A stretch of 64,000 nt of DNA from Rothia sp. ZJ932 (GCF_016924835.1 NZ_CP070480.1:2170001-2234000), one strand, 5' to 3'; counted from the stretch's first letter, positions 36,146 through 51,965 are shown. The notes: a model not told the origin generated them from the letters alone. Numbers and translations are program-made.

Positions 36146-36424
36146 GTGGCATCAGGTAGCAAGAAGGCAGCAGAGAGCGGCATGGACGAAGAGGTTCAGT
36201 TGCGCCGTGTGGCACGCGAGATGAGCCAGGATCAGTTCGCCTCACCCACTCCCCTGTGGTACCGCGTCATCATGTTTGGCTTGATGATTATCGGCGTTTT
36301 GTGGATTATGACCTATTACATTAGTCAGACTCTTTACCCCATTGCATCTATTGGTGCGTGGAACCTTGTGGTGGGTGTGGGTTTGATGATGATTGGTCTG
36401 ATTATGACAACTAGGTGGCGTTAG
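36146..36424 (+). CDS. crgA: Cell division protein CrgA
   Basis: A 92-residue protein with two membrane spans (WYRVIMFGLMIIGVLWIMTYY and WNLVVGVGLMMIGLIMTTRW), the last residues MTTRWR being the family hallmark. CrgA is recruited to the septum and holds FtsZ, FtsQ and PbpA-type proteins together in Actinobacteria. The GTG at 36146 is 4 bases after GGAGG; an upstream ATG at 36125 has no ribosome site. It is divergent from srtE and followed 4 bases later by a small membrane protein gene. Confidence 0.95.
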   Translation: MASGSKKAAESGMDEEVQLRRVAREMSQDQFASPTPLWYRVIMFGLMIIGVLWIMTYYISQTLYPIASIGAWNLVVGVGLMMIGLIMTTRWR

Positions 36425-36428
36425 TTAG

Positions 36429-36671
36429 GTGAGCGGCAAAGGTTTCGCGGGTTCTGATATTCACCCCGAGCTGCCCGAGCAGCCTTCTGATGGTTTTAAG
36501 CCGGATGTAACGAACCCGGCGAATTTGGCGCCGGTTGATCCTACGGAGAAACGCGAAGAGCGCGAAGATATTAAAGCGGCGATTCTTGAGACTAAGTTGC
36601 GCCGTTGGGCGTTGCTGGCTTTTATTGTGATGCCCGCCCTTTATGTCATTTGGCAGCAGTTTTTCGCTTAG
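36429..36671 (+). CDS. Small membrane protein downstream of crgA
   Basis: An 80-residue protein: acidic Pro-rich N-terminus (DIHPELPEQPSDGFKPDV), a charged segment (EKREEREDIKAAILETKLRR) and one C-terminal span (WALLAFIVMPALYVIWQQFF). GTG start overlapping the region just after the crgA stop, so probably co-translated. No family recognised; position suggests a division-related helper, by inference only. Confidence 0.7.
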   Translation: MSGKGFAGSDIHPELPEQPSDGFKPDVTNPANLAPVDPTEKREEREDIKAAILETKLRRWALLAFIVMPALYVIWQQFFA

Positions 36672-36705
36672 GCTGTAGCTAGCCCCGTCCTTATACGGTG
36701 TATAA

Positions 36706-36739
36706 AAACTGCCCGCTACCAGAAGGTGGCGGGCAGTTT
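36706..36739. terminator. Bidirectional terminator
   Basis: AAACTGCCCGCTACC (36706-36720) with its exact complement 36725-36739 and a tetraloop AGAA. A second, smaller hairpin (CCCCTCGCGTGAGGGG, 36787-36802, then a T6 run at 36807-36812) lies just beyond. Confidence 0.85.
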
Positions 36740-36810
36740 CACTCGCACATCCACTCACAGAAGTCTCTCTCTGCTGGTGAATCCATCCCCTCGCGTGAGG
36801 GGAAACTTTT

Positions 36811-37350
36811 TTATGCCTCGGGTGCGGTGAATTCGAGGTCGAGTTCGATGAGAACCTTGTCTGAGACCATGACGCCACCGGTTTCAACGGCTGCGTTCCA
36901 GGTGATACCGAAGTCTTTGCGGGAGATGGTGGTTGATACGGACGCGCCGGTGCGGGTGGTGCCGAAGGCGTCTACCGCTACGCCGCCGAACTCGCCGGTC
37001 AGGGTGACGGGGCGGGTCTCACCGCGAATGGTCAGGTTGCCTTCAACGGTGATGTCTTCACCGTTGATCTCAACGGAGCGTGAGGTGAAGGTCATGGTGG
37101 GGTAGTTTTCAGCATCGAAGAAGTCTGCTGATTTGAGGTGACCGTCGCGGGCTTCGTTCTCGGTGTTGATGGAAGCGATCTGGAGGGTCGCTTCAACGGT
37201 TGAGTCTGAGATGTTCTCAGCTACGTTGAACTGCGCGTCGATCTGGTCGAAGCTGCCGCGTACCTTTGAGATGCCTGCGTGACGTACAACGAAGCCTACG
37301 TGTGAGTGTGCTGCGTCGATTGCCCAGGTGCCTGCGGTGAGTTCTGCCAT
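36811..37350 (-). CDS. YceI-family lipocalin-like protein
   Basis: A 179-residue YceI protein: AELTAGTWAIDAAHSHVGFVVRHAGISKVRGSF at the N-terminus, DGHLKSADFFDAENYPTMTFTSR in the centre and FGITWNAAVETGGVMVSDKV near the end, all family markers. YceI folds into a lipocalin-like barrel that binds isoprenoid quinones or amide lipids. No signal peptide, so cytoplasmic. The ATG at 37350 follows AAGGGGGG; a longer in-frame start at 37443 lies within its promoter. Twin palindromes upstream (37391-37435) suggest control by a MarR/HxlR-type redox regulator. Confidence 0.9.
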   Translation of the reverse strand: MAELTAGTWAIDAAHSHVGFVVRHAGISKVRGSFDQIDAQFNVAENISDSTVEATLQIASINTENEARDGHLKSADFFDAENYPTMTFTSRSVEINGEDITVEGNLTIRGETRPVTLTGEFGGVAVDAFGTTRTGASVSTTISRKDFGITWNAAVETGGVMVSDKVLIELDLEFTAPEA

Positions 37351-37390
37351 GATGCCCCCCTTGGTTGAAGCTGTTTTACCTACAAGAATT

Positions 37391-37435
37391 ACTTTACGAG
37401 TAAAGTTTATACGAGGCAAACTTTCCTTGTAAAGT
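37391..37435. promoter_or_regulatory. Twin palindromic operators upstream of yceI
   Basis: ACTTTACGAGTAAAGT (37391-37406, perfect) and ACTTTCCTTGTAAAGT (37420-37435, three positions different) lie 29 bases apart centre to centre, about three helical turns, just upstream of the yceI start. Confidence 0.6.
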
Positions 37436-37457
37436 TTCTTCATTAAGGGGCACCAAG

Positions 37458-37506
37458 AGGTCAGATGTGCGTCATTTTCAGGCTAAAAATGACGCGCACC
37501 TGACCT
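37458..37506. repeat. Long hairpin between yceI and the GH1 gene
   Basis: A 24-base arm (37458-37481) pairs with 37483-37506 with four mismatches. Its sequence differs from the dispersed hairpin family. It lies 22 bases past the GH1 stop and may end that transcript, but has no T-run. Confidence 0.6.
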
Positions 37507-37527
37507 ATCGCGGTGTATTGCGAGAAC

Positions 37528-38975
<1,448 letters not shown>

Positions 38976-39003
38976 AGCCCCTAGCACATCAGCAGCAGGT
39001 CAG

Positions 39004-39032
39004 CTGTTCATACCGGTGAAGGGTAACGATCC
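39004..39032 (-). promoter_or_regulatory. RAT-like antiterminator target of BglG type
   Basis: The minus-strand sequence GGATCGTTACCCTTCACCGG followed by TATGAAC resembles the ribonucleic antiterminator element (GGATTGTTACTG...AGGCAAAACC) bound by BglG/LicT proteins. It precedes the leader terminator of a beta-glucoside gene, which is the expected place. The 3' half is only a partial match. Confidence 0.45.
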
Positions 39033-39084
39033 ATTTCTGAGTCTAGACCTCATACTGTGAGCGGTGCAATTAGTTTCACCCTTG

Positions 39085-39996
39085 TTAATAAATATGCCCC
39101 TCCCCCAGCGCTTCGTAGATTCGCTGGGTCACGCGCTCCATCACAGACGAGGTGATCTTCCAGTGCTGCCAATACAGCGGAATCTCCACGGGCGCGTCGG
39201 CGAGTTTCACCCAGCGTCCTGCCGCGAGCGCGTCCGCGCACTGAACGTAGGGCACGATTCCCCAACCGATGCCGGTATCAACAGCGCGTACGTAATCCGG
39301 CGATGAGGGTACATAGACGCTGGGGGCGTCCTGCAGGTTTTTGCCCAGCTTGAACTTTGCGGCGATAAGTTGGCGGCCGCGTTGCTGACCGAAATCCTTG
39401 TGGTCGTATTCGATGACGGGTGCGGACGCGAGTTGTTCGGCGGTGAGGTTGCGGGGAAGATCAGGAAAGAAGTCTTGGGCAAATTCGGCGGATGCGACGG
39501 GCCAGTAGCTGCCGATGCCCAGTTTTTCGACGGAGCAGCCTGCGATGGCTTCTGGTTCTGAGGTGACAGCTGCCATGACCTCGCCGGAGCGTAGCAGGGC
39601 TGATGAGTGGTATTCGCCTTCGCGGCGCAGGTCGCAGTAGATGTGGTCTTCACGGGCGAGGACGCGCACGGCATCCAGTAGCCAGGTGGAGAGCGAGTCG
39701 CTGTTGATTGCTATTGCCACTGTTTGCCCGGAGCGGTCGCCGTCGAGTTCGCGGGCGAGTTCGTCGTGGAGGTACTGGCTTTGCCGTGCCACGCGGAGCA
39801 CGAGTGTGCCGGGTTCTGTGGGTTCTACGGGGTTGGTGCGTTTGATGAGGACGCGCCCGGCTGACTGTTCCATGGCTTTGATACGTTGGGAGACAGCTGA
39901 GGCGCTAATCATGAGTACGTCGGCGGCAGCTTCGAAGGTTCCGTAATCAACGACGGTGGCGAAAGTGGTGAGCTGGTCTGCGGTAAAACGGGTCAT
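39085..39996 (-). CDS. lysG: LysR-type regulator LysG/ArgP
   Basis: A 303-residue LysR-family activator with an N-terminal HTH (FTADQLTTFATVVDYGTFEAAADVLMISASAVSQRIKAMEQSAG) and a ligand-binding domain. It is divergent from lysE (69 bases), the same arrangement as LysG-LysE of Corynebacterium, where lysine, arginine or histidine-bound LysG turns on the exporter. The palindrome at 40032-40043 lies in the shared promoter. The gene ends 52 bases before the RAT-like element, so read-through into the GH1 leader is conceivable. Confidence 0.92.
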   Translation of the reverse strand: MTRFTADQLTTFATVVDYGTFEAAADVLMISASAVSQRIKAMEQSAGRVLIKRTNPVEPTEPGTLVLRVARQSQYLHDELARELDGDRSGQTVAIAINSDSLSTWLLDAVRVLAREDHIYCDLRREGEYHSSALLRSGEVMAAVTSEPEAIAGCSVEKLGIGSYWPVASAEFAQDFFPDLPRNLTAEQLASAPVIEYDHKDFGQQRGRQLIAAKFKLGKNLQDAPSVYVPSSPDYVRAVDTGIGWGIVPYVQCADALAAGRWVKLADAPVEIPLYWQHWKITSSVMERVTQRIYEALGEGHIY

Positions 39997-40031
39997 AAGA
40001 ATATCTTACGCACCGTGAGAATCCTTAGATT

Positions 40032-40043
40032 GTCTAATTAGAC
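40032..40043. promoter_or_regulatory. Palindrome in the lysG-lysE promoter
   Basis: GTCTAATTAGAC is a perfect 12-base palindrome midway between the divergent starts; a likely LysG site, by position. Confidence 0.5.
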
Positions 40044-40065
40044 CTAAGACCGTATTGTTTCTCGG

Positions 40066-40695
40066 GTGACTAGCGCAGAAATCTTCTCTCATTACCTTTT
40101 AGGGGTTACGACCCTGCTGACGCTGATTGTGGCTATTGGCGCGCAGAACGCCTATGTGTTGCGTCAGGCGATTCTGGGTAAGTTCGTTGTGCCCATTGTG
40201 CTCTTTTGCATCGTTTCGGATATTTTGTTGGTGGGCTTGGGAGTCTTTGGTTTCGGCATCATTGTTGAAAGCGCCCCCTGGCTGTTGGAGATTCTGCGCT
40301 GGGGTGGCGGTGCTTTCTTGCTTTGGTATGGTTTTTCAGCTGCCCGGCGCAGCCTGAAGCCTTCTGCCTTGAAGGTGGACGCCTCGACTCAGGGCCCGCA
40401 GACCTTGCAGCGGGCGCTGGTGCTGGCGGCGGCGATGACTTATTTGAATCCTCACACCTATATCGACACTGTGGTTCTGTTGGGGGCGCTGGCGAACCAG
40501 CAGGGCGATGAGGGGCGCTGGTACTACTATGCAGGGTGCGCCACCGGTAGCGTTCTCTGGTTTATAGCCCTCGGGTTTGGTGCGCGTTTTCTGCGTCCTG
40601 TCTTTGCCAATCCTAAGGCGTGGCGGGTGCTCGATGGGCTGATTGCCCTGCTCATGTTCTTCCTCGCCTACAAGGTTATGTTTGGTATGCATTAG
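40066..40695 (+). CDS. lysE: LysE-type basic amino-acid exporter
   Basis: A 209-residue membrane protein with five to six spans. The N-terminus LLGVTTLLTLIVAIGAQNAYVLRQAILG and the conserved Asn-Pro-His segment MTYLNPHTYIDTVVLLGAL mark the LysE exporter family, which expels lysine and arginine. GTG start; only 69 bases from lysG. Its stop overlaps the stop of the convergent lacZ remnant. Confidence 0.93.
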   Translation: MTSAEIFSHYLLGVTTLLTLIVAIGAQNAYVLRQAILGKFVVPIVLFCIVSDILLVGLGVFGFGIIVESAPWLLEILRWGGGAFLLWYGFSAARRSLKPSALKVDASTQGPQTLQRALVLAAAMTYLNPHTYIDTVVLLGALANQQGDEGRWYYYAGCATGSVLWFIALGFGARFLRPVFANPKAWRVLDGLIALLMFFLAYKVMFGMH

Positions 40696-41382
40696 CCAAC
40701 CGATCCGCAGACGCCCTCAAAAGCCATCACGAATCCAAATTCAAAGGCGGTTCCTGAGAAGCGGTACTTCTCAAGTAGCTCAGGGGCGCAGTTGTTGGAG
40801 CCTATGCCGGTTTGTTTGTAGTCAGTGGTGAGTGCTGTTGCTCCGGCTTGTTGTAGCCGGTCAATCAACTCGAAGTAGTCCTCGAAAATCTCCAGGCCCG
40901 TTGCCTATGGCGTGGCTGTATCCCAGGTACTGACCGTTGAGCCACACGTAAAAACAGGAATCAACGCTTCAAAGTTCAGGTTGACCCGCGGGGCGTCCTG
41001 CAGAGGGGTGTAGGTGAAGTCTCGCAGGTAGGCACCGGCAGGGTTGTTGTGGGGTACGAAGGGCGGGTCAATCGCATGGGGGTAGTTGACGTTGGTGTAC
41101 TGGTGGGTGTCCATAACCGTGGTTTTGCCAGACGCTCGGTACAGGAAGGGCGTCGAGCCCATCCACCGGGTAGTCATCCGCGAAGAACCCTTCGGGTACG
41201 TCATAGATGCTGGCGAAGTATGCGAAATTCCAGTTTCCACTGAGCAGACTCAACCGGTCTGATGCCTCGCGGTTGTGTGCTAGGGCACCCATGGTACGGG
41301 GACGTGGGCACAAAGTAGGAGCGCACGGGCAGGGTATTTTCGTGCAACACCTTGAGGTTTGGTAGTGCTGTGGAACAATCAC
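40692..41382 (-). pseudogene. lacZ: lacZ remnant with large internal deletion
   Basis: On the minus strand the N-terminal part of a GH2 beta-galactosidase can be followed across frames: NLKVLHENTLPVRSYFVP, RLSLLSGNWNFAYFASIYDV, VPSVWQNHGYGH, QYTNVNYPHAIDPPFVPHNN, PAGAYLRDFTYTP, and CGSTVSTWDTATP (seen as the VGYSQ region). After about 40910 the sequence jumps to the extreme C-terminus: FEDYFELIDRLQQAGATALT, TDYKQTGIGSNNCAPELLEK, then a stop at 40692. Roughly 800 middle residues including the active site are gone, and there are at least three frame breaks. A decayed gene without activity. Confidence 0.85.
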
Positions 41383-41686
41383 GAGGTTCTTCCTTCTCTA
41401 CGAATCAGGCTGTAGTTGCAGATTCTTTACTGAGCTTATCGGGTGCCCCTTCCTCTCGGTGGTAACCGCTGGTTAGCCTTGGTTTATGCCTCTTGCGGCG
41501 CTGATAGTTCTCGGGCGCGCGTCCGCTTGGTCAAATGTGGCAGTTCTTATGAGCTTTTGTAGCGGTTCTAGGTGCTAGGACGCGTGAGACCAGATACCAT
41601 TTATAGGGAAAGACCGCCGCTATGCGGCACTTGCGACAAGGAAAGAGCGTCAGCAATTGGCGCTCAAAATTTTTATAGGAGTACAT

Positions 41687-42208
41687 ATGGAACTCGACGT
41701 CACTATTGAAATCAACCGTGGCTCACGCGTTAAGTACGAAATTGACCATGAGACCGGTCGCCTGCGCCTGGATCGCGTGCTGTTCACCTCAATGCAGTAC
41801 CCCACCGCTTACGGTTACTTTGAAAACACCCTGGGCGAAGACGGCGACCCCTTGGACGCGATGGTCATCCTTGATGTTGATGTTGTGCCCGGTGTTTTGG
41901 TTGAGTCACGCCCCATCGCTGTTTTCCGCATGACCGATGAAGCCGGTGGCGATGACAAGGTTCTGTGTGTTCCCTCAGATAAGCGTTACAACCACATCCA
42001 GTCCATCGACGATGTATCTGACCAGCTCAAGGCTGAGATCCAGCACTTCTTCGAGCGTTACAAGGATCTGGAGCCCGGCAAGTGGGTTAAGGGTGAAGGC
42101 TGGGAGAACAAGGACTTCGCTGAGAAGCTCGTTGTTGAGGCTCAGGAACGTTTCAAGGCTTCACACTACGGTTCAGCTGCTGAAGCTAAAGCAGACGAAA
42201 CCCACTAA
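41687..42208 (+). CDS. ppa: Inorganic pyrophosphatase
   Basis: A 173-residue family I pyrophosphatase that splits PPi to phosphate, driving biosynthesis. The signature [10 protein letters not shown] holds the metal-binding Asp residues; [36 protein letters not shown] and the C-terminal [20 protein letters not shown] are typical. AGGAG at 41677 fixes the ATG at 41687; an upstream in-frame start has no ribosome site. Single-gene unit followed by a G/C-run hairpin terminator. Confidence 0.97.
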   Translation: MELDVTIEINRGSRVKYEIDHETGRLRLDRVLFTSMQYPTAYGYFENTLGEDGDPLDAMVILDVDVVPGVLVESRPIAVFRMTDEAGGDDKVLCVPSDKRYNHIQSIDDVSDQLKAEIQHFFERYKDLEPGKWVKGEGWENKDFAEKLVVEAQERFKASHYGSAAEAKADETH

Positions 42209-42250
42209 GCTATAGAAAGCTTTGGGGGCTTTGACGCTTTATTGAAGCTC

Positions 42251-42289
42251 AAGGGGGGGGGTCTCCGATATACACCGGTGCCCCCCCTT
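42251..42289 (+). terminator. Terminator of ppa
   Basis: AAGGGGGGG (from 42251) pairs with CCCCCCCTT (42281-42289), with a T tail. Confidence 0.7.
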
Positions 42290-42366
42290 TAAGCAGACCA
42301 TTCACCTCTGACCCAGGGGTGAATCATGCATTTAAAGGAGAATGATGACGCTTGCCCTCAATCTGT

Positions 42367-42609
42367 TTACCTCACACCGAACCCACCATTGCTGTACAAA
42401 ATCGGGCAGTTATTCCACTGCCCTACATCGGAGGGTAAAAACTCGACGAGATTCGCGGTATCTACCGGGTGCCCAGCCGCCCTGTCATCGTAGGAATGGA
42501 GGTAAGTGATACAAATATGTTCCACCCCGGCATCAGCCAGTGTCTTCACAGCTGCGTAGCCGATGCTGTTGCTTCGTCCTGCACCGGTCACCAGAGCTAC
42601 TGCACTCAT
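42367..42609 (-). pseudogene. Truncated short-chain dehydrogenase
   Basis: An 80-codon frame beginning MSAVALVTGAGRSNSIGYAA has the Rossmann start of an SDR enzyme and continues to DVGQWN, then ends without the catalytic Tyr-Lys part. A full enzyme would be about 250 residues. Its ATG overlaps the stop of the SRPBCC-like gene by 4 bases, so it was the second gene of an operon. Confidence 0.7.
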
Positions 42610-43121
42610 GGCTTATCTCCTTTTAGGGAAGTGCCGATAAAGCGCGCAAAACCGCCCAAAAGCATCTGGGCAACCTCCCGGTCACGGGCATAGACGCCCA
42701 GCTCAGCGTCCGGGGCGATGTCCTGCGGTCCAATGATTCCCGAAGACATCTCAAGGCTGCTACCTTCGTCCTCTTCGTCAAAGGTAAAACTCAGCCCGTC
42801 TACGAAAGCGCCACCCAGAGCGTTTTCAACAGGTTGCAGAGCAATCACGTCACCGGGGACATAGTGGACGGTCTCGGCAAGGGGCACCAGCTCATTCCCT
42901 GCATTCTCTTCAACGAGCAACTCTTCGGTGAGCTCGACGTGCGCCTCGTGGGAGCTACGCAACTCTAAGGGCCACCACAGGTGCATGTATTCAACAAAAG
43001 CCTGCCATAACTCCCCCGATGGCAGCTCAGAGATGATATACAGATCAGTCCTGACCTCTTGCGCCGAGGGCACCTCTGTGGTTTGGATTTCTTCAATGTG
43101 ATGCGAGAACAGTGAACTCAT
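42606..43121 (-). CDS. SRPBCC/START-like protein
   Basis: A 171-residue protein whose pattern (DLYIISELPSGELWQAFVEYMHLWWPLELRSS ... YVPGDVIALQPVE ... GLSFTFDEEDEGSSLEMSSG) fits the START/SRPBCC fold of small-molecule binding proteins related to AHSA1 and polyketide cyclases. No signal peptide. It overlaps the truncated SDR gene downstream by 4 bases, which suggests that the pair once acted together. Weak family evidence; intact reading frame. Confidence 0.6.
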   Translation of the reverse strand: MSSLFSHHIEEIQTTEVPSAQEVRTDLYIISELPSGELWQAFVEYMHLWWPLELRSSHEAHVELTEELLVEENAGNELVPLAETVHYVPGDVIALQPVENALGGAFVDGLSFTFDEEDEGSSLEMSSGIIGPQDIAPDAELGVYARDREVAQMLLGGFARFIGTSLKGDKP

Positions 43122-43165
43122 ATCTTCAGCTTAACCCGCTGGAAGTCTTTAGCGTATCCCTTGTC

Positions 43166-43624
43166 TTAGTTCTGGGGTACGGGTGGGCCCATGAGTAGCA
43201 GGGCAACATAAACGACCACAATGACGCCCAGCAAAACGGCTGTAGCCAGCAGGGGTTTACGCAGTACCCACGCCTGCACCTTCTCGATGAAGCCTCGGGG
43301 CGTTTCACCACCGGGTGCCAGACGCCAACCGCCGGTGAGCAACCCACGCTTTTTTAGGTAGATTTCGTAGGGGACGGTGGCGAAGGGGATAACCGAGAGC
43401 AAAATGCCGGTAATACCTACAGAGGTTTTCCATTGCTGGTTAACCCATACGAAGAGGGTCACTGCCACGTAGCTGAGGAATACAAAGCCGTGCAAGCTAC
43501 CAGCTGTAGAAACGAAGTCTGCTACCCCGGTTGCTCGGCTTATTATTGCGGCAATTAACCCTGCCCAGGTGATTGCCTCTGCGGTGGCGAAAATACTAAA
43601 GAGTGTGCGTGGGGTGAGATTCAT
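43166..43624 (-). CDS. DUF3817 integral membrane protein
   Basis: A 152-residue membrane protein with the DUF3817 pattern: LTPRTLFSIFATAEAITWAGLI, GSLHGFVFLSYVAVTLFVWV and VIPFATVPYEIYLKKRGLL, followed by a C-terminal span. Function unknown; some relatives are found with sodium/proton or iron transporters. The ATG at 43624 starts where relatives start; one five codons upstream (43639) is possible. Confidence 0.8.
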   Translation of the reverse strand: MNLTPRTLFSIFATAEAITWAGLIAAIISRATGVADFVSTAGSLHGFVFLSYVAVTLFVWVNQQWKTSVGITGILLSVIPFATVPYEIYLKKRGLLTGGWRLAPGGETPRGFIEKVQAWVLRKPLLATAVLLGVIVVVYVALLLMGPPVPQN

Positions 43625-43687
43625 AAGAGTGGATTCCATCTGTATCTATGTCTGTGTGTACAGGGTGAGATTTCCACTCTACCGCTT

Positions 43688-43966
43688 TTACTTTACTGTT
43701 GCGTGATGAGGATGCGGACGCGGGTTCTTCAGTTGCTCATAGTAAGTGGGGATCTTCTTCCAGGGTATAAAGAGGGCATCTATACCTGCCATTATGAAGA
43801 AGTAAATGTCCCCGATAATAAAACCACTAATCAGGCATACAAAGAACAGGGAGATACTCACTAGGAGATGGGGGCTTCTCGTTCTGAGTAGCCGTAGGGA
43901 ACAAAGCGGGAGCGCACTCCCTGCTATCCCACTATAGCTACAGCCCACATAGTAGGCTCTCCACAT
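43688..43966 (-). CDS. Possible small membrane protein
   Basis: A 92-codon frame with two hydrophobic stretches (SISLFFVCLISGFIIGDIYFFIM) and a His/Pro-rich end (LKNPRPHPHHATVK). No family recognised, no clear ribosome site, and it lies in the gap before the rRNA operon. It may be a real small membrane protein or a remnant; weakly supported. Confidence 0.35.
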   Translation of the reverse strand: MWRAYYVGCSYSGIAGSALPLCSLRLLRTRSPHLLVSISLFFVCLISGFIIGDIYFFIMAGIDALFIPWKKIPTYYEQLKNPRPHPHHATVK

Positions 43967-44109
43967 CTTTGTAGGGGCTTTACTGCATCTTATGATCCTG
44001 AATTTTACTGCACGGGGGGTGGTGCAAGCAGTTAGGGATTTGTTACTAGGTTCTTAAACGAGAAAAAGTCCCTACCGTCAAACGATAAAGACTAAATCCC
44101 AAACAAAAA

Positions 44110-44227
44110 ACCCGCGGTGACCTACTCTCCCACACCCTAACAAGTGCAGTACCATCAGCGCAAAAAGCCTTAACTACTGGGTTCGGAATGGAACCAGGTA
44201 TTTTACTCTCGCCAAAACCACGGAAAA
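44110..44227 (-). rRNA. rrf: 5S ribosomal RNA
   Basis: On the minus strand TTCCATTCCGAACCCAGTAG, GCGCTGATGGTACTGCA and GTGGGAGAGTAGGTCACCGC match 5S rRNA; ends were set by pairing of the terminal CCGTGG and CCGCGG. Ends may be off by a few bases. Confidence 0.93.
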
Positions 44228-44369
44228 CCAAACAACACACACCCCACCAACAAACAAGAGGCGGGGCACACGCCGGGGTTATTACCCAAAAACCATACAG
44301 TGGACACGTCAACAACAAAAACAATACTCACATACTCATGCCACCACAAAAAGTGATAAACAGTAAGCC

Positions 44370-49371
<5,002 letters not shown>

Positions 49372-50146
49372 AAACAAAAAAGAATGATAACTGTTATAGC
49401 TCAAAAATAAACAAAACCATCCCATACTCCACAAAACGGAAGCACCCGCCGTGCTTAATGACGGAACAAACACCACAAACATAGTGCTCGAGAGATGATC
49501 ATAACTGTCATATTGAAAACCAAAAGTTATCAAAATAATAAATAAAATTGGTATCAATCAAAGTTTTTATAAATCAAAGCACACTATTGAGTTCTCAAGC
49601 AACAAACCACCCCAACACTCACCCCACACCAACCGGCGCAAGAAGCTCGCATTGAGCAGTCAATTCTCTTATTTCAGCCACCCACCGCAGCAGGCAACCA
49701 TTCAAGCTTACCAGAAGCATTTCCACACCGCAACACGAAACAACATGTTCCATATCACAACCACGCATGAGCACATCCCAGCAACCACCACAACAGGCAA
49801 CCACACAAAACCAAGCACACACGCACCAGAAACACCCTATAAAACTCTCAAAACCACCGCCCGACCAGGCACTTCATACAGCACCCCGCCACAACGACTC
49901 AAACAACTATACGCAGGTTCTTTGAGGTTTGCAAATCGAAAAGCGGTGAAACAGGGCACATTTCCAAATGAATGCCAACTCGTCCCACACAAGACCATAA
50001 AACTTCCCCAAAAGCAGCGGGGCGCGTCCGCACGTCACTCTATATGGAGGTCACTGACAAGCAGCCAAGCAACTCAAGGAATACACACAAGGCACCCGGT
50101 GTTACAGAAACGTACACCCACACAGACATATATAAGGAGCACCCTC
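49372..50146. other. rRNA leader/promoter region, no gene
   Basis: 775 bases between the 16S gene and the divergent oxidoreductase gene. It includes an AT-rich leader, AAGCACGGCGGGTGCTT-type hairpin (about 49441-49460) and the TTGAGAACTCAATAGTGTG element at 49580-49598. An open plus-strand frame from 49652 reads through here, but its sequence is low-complexity Thr/Pro and has no family likeness. The rRNA promoters should lie here; I cannot place them exactly. Confidence 0.6.
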
Positions 50147-51127
50147 GTGCCCGCACTATCAATACTTGACCTTGCGACCATCTACCCGGACGAAGCACCC
50201 AAGGACGCCTTTGCCCGATCAGTGCAGCTCGCACAAAAAGCTGAGAACCTCGGTTACAAACGCATCTGGTACGCAGAGCACCACAACATGAACAGCATTG
50301 CATCCTCAGCACCCGCCGTGCTGATTTCACACATTGGCGCACACACCGAAAAAATCCGACTGGGTGCTGGTGGCGTCATGCTACCCAACCACTCCCCACT
50401 GACCATCGCAGAACAGTTTGGCACACTCGCCGAACTCTACCCGGAACGCATCGACTTAGGTCTGGGACGCGCACCCGGCACCGACATGAACACCCTGCGC
50501 GCACTGCGCCGCGAACCCACCAGTGCAGAACGCTTTCCACAAGACGTCCTCGAACTTGCCGGCTACCTCAACGACAACACCCGCATTCCCGGAGTCAACG
50601 CAACCCCCGGACGCGGCACAGGTGTTCCCCTCTATATTTTGGGTTCATCGCTTTTCGGCGCCCAGCTAGCCGCAGCCCTCGGTCTGCCCTACGCCTTCGC
50701 GTCCCACTTCGCACCCACTCACCTAGAGCAAGCCATCGCCACCTACCGCCGCGAATTCAAACCCTCAGAACAACTAGCTGAACCCTACGTCATCGCAGCA
50801 GTCAATGTACTAGCATCAGACACCACTGAAGACGCCGAAGACCAGCTGCGCACCACCACCCGCCAGCGCATCAAGCTACTGGCAGCAGGCGGTCAAGACC
50901 TCAGCAACGAACAGCTGGACGCTATCGCCGACTCCCCCCGCGGTCAGCAGATCCTCGACATGATGGCATTCCGCGCCGTCGGCACCGGGGCAGAAGCTAA
51001 AGACTACCTGCTGCGCTTTGCAAACATGGTAGAAGCAGATGAACTCATACTCTCGTCCCTGGCAGCAAACACCGAACAGTCCCTGCGCAGCTACGAGATC
51101 ATCGCTGAGCAACTCATCAATAACTAA
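50147..51127 (+). CDS. Luciferase-like (LLM class) flavin-dependent oxidoreductase
   Basis: A 326-residue TIM-barrel flavoprotein of the bacterial luciferase-like group: [98 protein letters not shown] and [28 protein letters not shown] match the LuxA-like group (YhbW-type). It should use FMNH2 or F420; substrate unknown. The GTG at 50147 with AAGGAG 7 bases upstream is the start; a long in-frame extension to 49652 is not supported. Confidence 0.92.
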   Translation: MPALSILDLATIYPDEAPKDAFARSVQLAQKAENLGYKRIWYAEHHNMNSIASSAPAVLISHIGAHTEKIRLGAGGVMLPNHSPLTIAEQFGTLAELYPERIDLGLGRAPGTDMNTLRALRREPTSAERFPQDVLELAGYLNDNTRIPGVNATPGRGTGVPLYILGSSLFGAQLAAALGLPYAFASHFAPTHLEQAIATYRREFKPSEQLAEPYVIAAVNVLASDTTEDAEDQLRTTTRQRIKLLAAGGQDLSNEQLDAIADSPRGQQILDMMAFRAVGTGAEAKDYLLRFANMVEADELILSSLAANTEQSLRSYEIIAEQLINN

Positions 51128-51140
51128 AGTTGCCCAAAAG

Positions 51141-51185
51141 CGGTGGTGCAGTTGATATCCCTTTATCAACCGCACCACCGTTTTT
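51141..51185 (+). terminator. Terminator of the LLM oxidoreductase gene
   Basis: A 17-bp stem (51141-51157 with 51164-51180, one wobble) followed by TTTTT. Confidence 0.9.
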
Positions 51186-51214
51186 GTTGTTCTCACGAAA
51201 TACCCAGAAGGCAG

Positions 51215-51436
51215 CTAGCGGGTTTCGTCCCGACGGTTAGCGCGCCACAACCCCAGTTCATCCCCCATCGCCTCAAGTTCATCACGCAACTCATTACGCT
51301 TCTTACGCTGCCACAGACGGTAGGGCATAACTAATAAAGACACCAACAGCACTAACCCCAGAGACAAACTGCCCAACATCAACAGCAACTGCAAAGAAGA
51401 ATCCAAATGTATGCCCCTACTCCCTTGATGCTTCAT
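51215..51436 (-). CDS. Small single-span membrane protein
   Basis: A 73-residue protein with one hydrophobic span (LLLMLGSLSLGLVLLVSLLVMP) and a strongly charged C-terminal tail (WQRKKRNELRDELEAMGDELGLWRANRRDETR) that could form a helix. No family recognised. A six-codon longer start exists. It lies between the convergent oxidoreductase gene and the decayed flavin oxidoreductase. Confidence 0.5.
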   Translation of the reverse strand: MKHQGSRGIHLDSSLQLLLMLGSLSLGLVLLVSLLVMPYRLWQRKKRNELRDELEAMGDELGLWRANRRDETR

Positions 51437-51467
51437 GCCCTTGTTTAGGCACACTTTGCCGTAAGTC

Positions 51468-51965
<498 letters not shown>

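Noticed and set aside
37458-37506. Fifth copy of the dispersed hairpin family
   Set aside because: Similar length, but arms and loop sequences do not align with copies A to D.
49652-51127. A 491-codon version of the LLM oxidoreductase
   Set aside because: The first 165 codons are low-complexity rRNA-upstream DNA; GTG at 50147 has a good ribosome site and the family N-terminus.
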